A stretch of 42,551 nt of DNA from an uncultured Pelagibacteraceae bacterium (GTDB lineage Bacteria; Pseudomonadota; Alphaproteobacteria; Pelagibacterales; Pelagibacteraceae): assembly GCA_902518395.1 (NCBI GenBank), contig CABYFX010000006.1:1-42551 (forward strand), read 5' to 3'. Every line of letters begins with the position of its first letter. Positions within the stretch are counted from its first letter, which is position 1. A program made the translations under genes and the position numbers. Shown here piece by piece: positions 38,786 to 42,551 of the stretch. The notes beneath the pieces were generated by a model. It searched no databases. It was not told the DNA's origin and worked only from the letters and a program-made list of their open reading frames with translations.

Positions 38786-40524
38786 CTTTTGTTTATTTGT
38801 TTATTATAATAGTTTTTATAAGTATCAGATTTTGTTAAGAGCTCTTCATGATTACCAGAGTCCATTACCATACCTTTATCCATAACGTAAATTTTATCAG
38901 AATTTAAAATAGTTGAAAGTCTGTGTGCAATTACTACGGTTGTTTTGTTTAAAGTCAATTTATCTAAAGCTTTTTGTATTTTTTCTTCAGTTTCAGAATC
39001 TAAAGATGAAGTAGCTTCATCTAATAGAATAATTTTACTATCTTTTAAGAATGCTCTAGCTATAGAAAGTCTTTGTTTTTCTCCACCCGATAATCGGACC
39101 CCATTTTCTCCAATTAGGGTTTGATATTTGTTTTCAAGTTTGTCTATAAATTCTGAACACATTGAAAGTTTCGCAGCTTCATATATCTCTTCATCGTTTG
39201 CGTCTGGTTTTGCATATTTTATGTTGTTAAAAATCGTATCATCGAACAAAGTCACATTTTGATCAACTATTGATATTTCTTTCCTTAGGGAAAATAAATT
39301 TACCTCTTTTATATTTTGTCCATCGATTTCTAATGTACCAGTTTTCGGATCATAAATTCTTGGAATTAAACTTAGCAATGTTGACTTACCCGAACCACTT
39401 TGCCCAACTAGAGCGGTCATTTTTCCACCATTTATTTTAACATTTATATTTTTTAAAACTTTATTCTCTAAATTTGTGGAATAATTAAAATTTATATTTT
39501 TGCAGTCAATTGTTCCATTTTCCAGATTTAAATTTATTTTATCTTCGTTAGTTTCAATTAAATTTATTGAGTCAATTATTGGAAGTATTCTTTTACTTGC
39601 AGACAGTCCTTGATTAACTCCAACATTTATAGTTGCTAGGGATTTAACTGGTTGATAAGCCAGCATCATTGCAGCTAAAAAAGAAAAAAAATTATTTAAG
39701 CTCAACTGGTCATTCATTATTAATTTACCAGAATAGAAAATTAGTATAGCAATCATGATACCTGTTAAGATCTCCATAACAGGTGTAGCTCTAATAAAGA
39801 CAGACGATATCTTTATTGACTTTTCTTTTAAATCATTAACAAATTTTTCTGATCTTTCATTTTCATATTTTTCTCTTTGAAAAATTTTGATAATTTTGTG
39901 ATTTTTGAAAATATCAATTAAATATTTATTTAAATCCCCAGATTTCACCTGAGCCTCTGTTACTACTTTACCCATTCTCTTACCTAATTTTTTTGCTGTA
40001 AAAGATGCAAATGGAATCATAATGATGGCAATTAAAGATAATCTCCAATTTTGGATAAACATTACTGAAAGAAGTCCAATTAAAGTTAATCCATCTTTAA
40101 ACAATGTTAAAAAGGATGTGCTTAGCATACCCGTAATCTGATTAACATCGAAATTAAGATTTGAAATATATTTTCCAGTATGTTTGTTTTCTATATTTTC
40201 TGTATCAGCCTTTATAAATGACTTTAGCATGTTCACTTGTATTTCTTTTTTTACTTCTTCTGCAACTTTAATCATTGTGACTCTTGCCAAATAGAGTGAA
40301 ATTCCTTTAGTTGCAAAGGCTAGAATTATTAATAAAGGGATTATCAAAAGTAGGCTCTGATCTTTATTAATAAAAATTTTATCAATTGCTGGATCTAATA
40401 ACCATGCAGTTGCAGATGTGCTACCGGCAACTAATATAGAAAAAAAGACTGCTAGAAAAATTTTGTTTAAATATTTTTTCGTATAGTCTTTGTAAAGTCT
40501 TTTTAATATTTCAAGGTTAGACAT
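38782..40524 (-). CDS. msbA: ABC transporter (MsbA-like lipid A exporter), TMD-NBD fusion
   Basis: ALVGQSGSGKSTLLSLIPRIYDP, RLSGGEKQRLSIARAFLKDSKIILLDEATSSLD; follows waaA/lpxK. Confidence 0.9.
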   Translation of the reverse strand: MSNLEILKRLYKDYTKKYLNKIFLAVFFSILVAGSTSATAWLLDPAIDKIFINKDQSLLLIIPLLIILAFATKGISLYLARVTMIKVAEEVKKEIQVNMLKSFIKADTENIENKHTGKYISNLNFDVNQITGMLSTSFLTLFKDGLTLIGLLSVMFIQNWRLSLIAIIMIPFASFTAKKLGKRMGKVVTEAQVKSGDLNKYLIDIFKNHKIIKIFQREKYENERSEKFVNDLKEKSIKISSVFIRATPVMEILTGIMIAILIFYSGKLIMNDQLSLNNFFSFLAAMMLAYQPVKSLATINVGVNQGLSASKRILPIIDSINLIETNEDKINLNLENGTIDCKNINFNYSTNLENKVLKNINVKINGGKMTALVGQSGSGKSTLLSLIPRIYDPKTGTLEIDGQNIKEVNLFSLRKEISIVDQNVTLFDDTIFNNIKYAKPDANDEEIYEAAKLSMCSEFIDKLENKYQTLIGENGVRLSGGEKQRLSIARAFLKDSKIILLDEATSSLDSETEEKIQKALDKLTLNKTTVVIAHRLSTILNSDKIYVMDKGMVMDSGNHEELLTKSDTYKNYYNKQINKS

Positions 40525-41391
40525 TTAAATTATTTTTCCAATCAAAATATTAATAAATATAATAACACCTAATAAATTATTACTTTTAAATTTTACCAGA
40601 CACATATTAGGATCAGATACTTTAAGATTTTTTATTTGATAGAATACCAAATGAAAAAAAGTAATTACCAGAGATATAAAATATGACACTTTAAAGTTCA
40701 TTAAAAAACCAACTAAAACTAATGAAAGAAAAAAAAGTATGTAACATAAAGAAATAAATTTTTTTGGGTTATTTTTAAATTTTATCGAGGTAGACTTAAC
40801 TCCTATAATCTCATCATCTTTAATATCTTGATATCCATAAATAGTGTCGTAACCCAGTGTCCAAAATATGGCTCCAAAATAAAAAATAATTGGTACTAAA
40901 TTTATACTGTTATTTATTGATACCCACGCAAGAACAAGACCATAGTTAAATGTAATTCCTAAAAATAGCTGTGGCCAATATGTAAATCTCTTCATTAAAG
41001 GATAAGTAAAAGCTAATGGCATAGATAAAAGTGCCATCAAAATTGTGAATTTATTAAAATTAATCAATACTAAAAATGCTAATCCACATAAAATAAAAGA
41101 GTAAATTATTGCTAGCTTTACAGAAACTTTTCCCGATGCAATCGGTCTATTTTTTGTTCTCTCAACTTTTTTGTCGAAATTTTTATCTACTATATCATTT
41201 ACAATGCAACCAGCAGATCTCATCAAAATTGAACCAAGTAAAAATAGCAAAGAATAAAAATAAAATTTTTCTAATTCAGAATTAAAATCATAAGTGATGG
41301 TAAGACCCCATAGACAAGGCCAAAATAAAAGCATGTATCCGATAGGTCTATTTAACCTTGTGAGTTCTATGAACAATTTGATGTTTTGCAT
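40525..41391 (-). CDS. ubiA: 4-hydroxybenzoate polyprenyltransferase
   Basis: LTRLNRPIGYMLLFWPCLWGL, NDIVDKNFDKKVERTKNRPIASG, GYQDIKDDEIIGVKST. Confidence 0.95.
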   Translation of the reverse strand: MQNIKLFIELTRLNRPIGYMLLFWPCLWGLTITYDFNSELEKFYFYSLLFLLGSILMRSAGCIVNDIVDKNFDKKVERTKNRPIASGKVSVKLAIIYSFILCGLAFLVLINFNKFTILMALLSMPLAFTYPLMKRFTYWPQLFLGITFNYGLVLAWVSINNSINLVPIIFYFGAIFWTLGYDTIYGYQDIKDDEIIGVKSTSIKFKNNPKKFISLCYILFFLSLVLVGFLMNFKVSYFISLVITFFHLVFYQIKNLKVSDPNMCLVKFKSNNLLGVIIFINILIGKII

Positions 41392-41434
41392 AACAATTTA
41401 CTTGTAAATAGCAAAGCAGAGTTTCATAATCAAA

Positions 41435-41851
41435 TTGATTCGAATGAATATTGATTACACTGTTACTGCATTAATGTTTCCAGCAATACCGCTTATAATG
41501 AGTGTATACAGCAATAGATTTCACACTCTGAGCGGATTAATTAGAAAAATTCATGATGAGTATGTCTTTGAAAAACACACTCCTCCAGAATGGAAGGATC
41601 AACTTATAAACCTAAATAGCAGAATTGGGGTATTAAAATTTGCAATTATGTCAGCTGCATTTGGCTTTTTATTTAATATGCTGACTGTATTTGCTCTTTA
41701 TTTAGAAAGTTTAATTGTAGCTAGAGTAATTTTTGGAACGTGCTGTCTATCGATGATGGTTTCAATTATATTTTTCATTAGAGAAATACAAATATCTACT
41801 AAGGCTCTTAAACTTCATCTTTCTGATATGGATGTTCAGTTTAAGGAATAA
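41435..41851 (+). CDS. DUF2721-like membrane protein
   Basis: Hydrophobic N-terminal and central segments, TALMFPAIPLIMSVYSNRFHTLSGLIR. Confidence 0.65.
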   Translation: MIRMNIDYTVTALMFPAIPLIMSVYSNRFHTLSGLIRKIHDEYVFEKHTPPEWKDQLINLNSRIGVLKFAIMSAAFGFLFNMLTVFALYLESLIVARVIFGTCCLSMMVSIIFFIREIQISTKALKLHLSDMDVQFKE

Positions 41852-42551
41852 TTACTGCTGGACCTGTAATTTTTCTTCCTTCTAAATCTTTATGTGCTTG
41901 AACAGTATCTTCTAATTTATATTTTTTAAAAATTTCTATTTTTACATTTCCTGACGAAATTTGTTTAAATAACATGTTAGCTGCTTCCTGTATTTCTTCA
42001 CTATTTGTGAAGTACTGATTCATTGCAGGCCTTACGAAATAAATACCTTTTGGCTGCAAAGATTTTGAAACAATAATCGGGTCAAGTGGACCTGATGCAT
42101 TTCCAAATGAAACCATTGTGCCTCTTAATTTTAAACATTCAATGGATTTGTCATATGTTGTTTTACCAACTCCGTCATAGACAACTGAAACACCTTTACC
42201 ATTTGTGAGTTCCAACACTTTTTTTGCAAAGTCTTCCTTAGAATAATTTATAACTTCATCACAACCATACTTTTTGGCTATTTCAACTTTTTCATCACTA
42301 CCAACTGTTCCAATAACTTTAAGTCCTAAACTTTTTGCCCACTGACAAAAGAACTGCCCTACGCCGCCAGCTGCTGCATGAAATAATACAGTTTCACCTT
42401 CTTTTGGAACATACGTTTTGTGTAATAAATAAAATGTTGTCATTCCTTTTGTCATTGCACTCGAAATTTGCTCTAAATCAATATCATCAGGAACTTTTAC
42501 TATATTTTTTGATGTGTAATTTCTGTGAGTTGAGTAAGCACCCAAAGGAGC
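41841..42551 (-). CDS. NADPH:quinone oxidoreductase (zinc-less MDR family), partial
   Basis: GETVLFHAAAGGVGQFFCQWAKSLGLKVIGTVGS; frame stays open past the track's start (APLGAYSTHR), so the 5' end is outside the window. Confidence 0.92.
   Translation of the reverse strand, partial: APLGAYSTHRNYTSKNIVKVPDDIDLEQISSAMTKGMTTFYLLHKTYVPKEGETVLFHAAAGGVGQFFCQWAKSLGLKVIGTVGSDEKVEIAKKYGCDEVINYSKEDFAKKVLELTNGKGVSVVYDGVGKTTYDKSIECLKLRGTMVSFGNASGPLDPIIVSKSLQPKGIYFVRPAMNQYFTNSEEIQEAANMLFKQISSGNVKIEIFKKYKLEDTVQAHKDLEGRKITGPAVIIP

Noticed and set aside
42545-42551. Track start of the quinone oxidoreductase at 42545
   Set aside because: The frame stays open upstream (APLGAYS...), so this is an internal TTG; the gene is truncated by the window edge

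Overview
AT-rich, densely packed chromosomal window that reads like a SAR11/Pelagibacterales-type alphaproteobacterium (inferred from gene content and order, base composition and tight spacing; no search was run). It is mostly core and housekeeping genes: an RND efflux permease and adaptor, sulfurtransferase, msrA, a DMT transporter, an AlkA-like glycosylase, two tandem DUF1330 genes, a phosphoribosyltransferase convergent with a BMP/nucleoside-type ABC transporter, hsp20, oligopeptidase B, a GT9 glycosyltransferase, a DapA-like aldolase, cfa, a Lys-rich coiled-coil protein, a ScfR/RamB-type regulator divergent from isocitrate lyase, typA, groES-groEL, HAD-ribF-ileS-lspA-DUF3035-pgi, rsmD-purD, and a lipid A/Kdo cluster (lpxL-lpxK-waaA-msbA) with ubiA. 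I saw no tRNA, rRNA, CRISPR array, IS element or prophage. The most interesting material is non-core: (i) the scfR/aceA intergenic region, with two copies of a composite TTTGTAAAT operator about 73 bp apart, an unlisted 53-aa ORF starting inside the second copy, and a triple TAGTCATT repeat before aceA; (ii) RpoH-like promoters on hsp20 and groES with an identical 16-nt initiation region; (iii) an RND adaptor that appears to lack the alpha-helical hairpin; (iv) six convergent gene pairs with overlapping 3' ends; (v) a DapA-family protein without the canonical substrate-binding Arg motif; (vi) a Lys-rich coiled-coil orphan.
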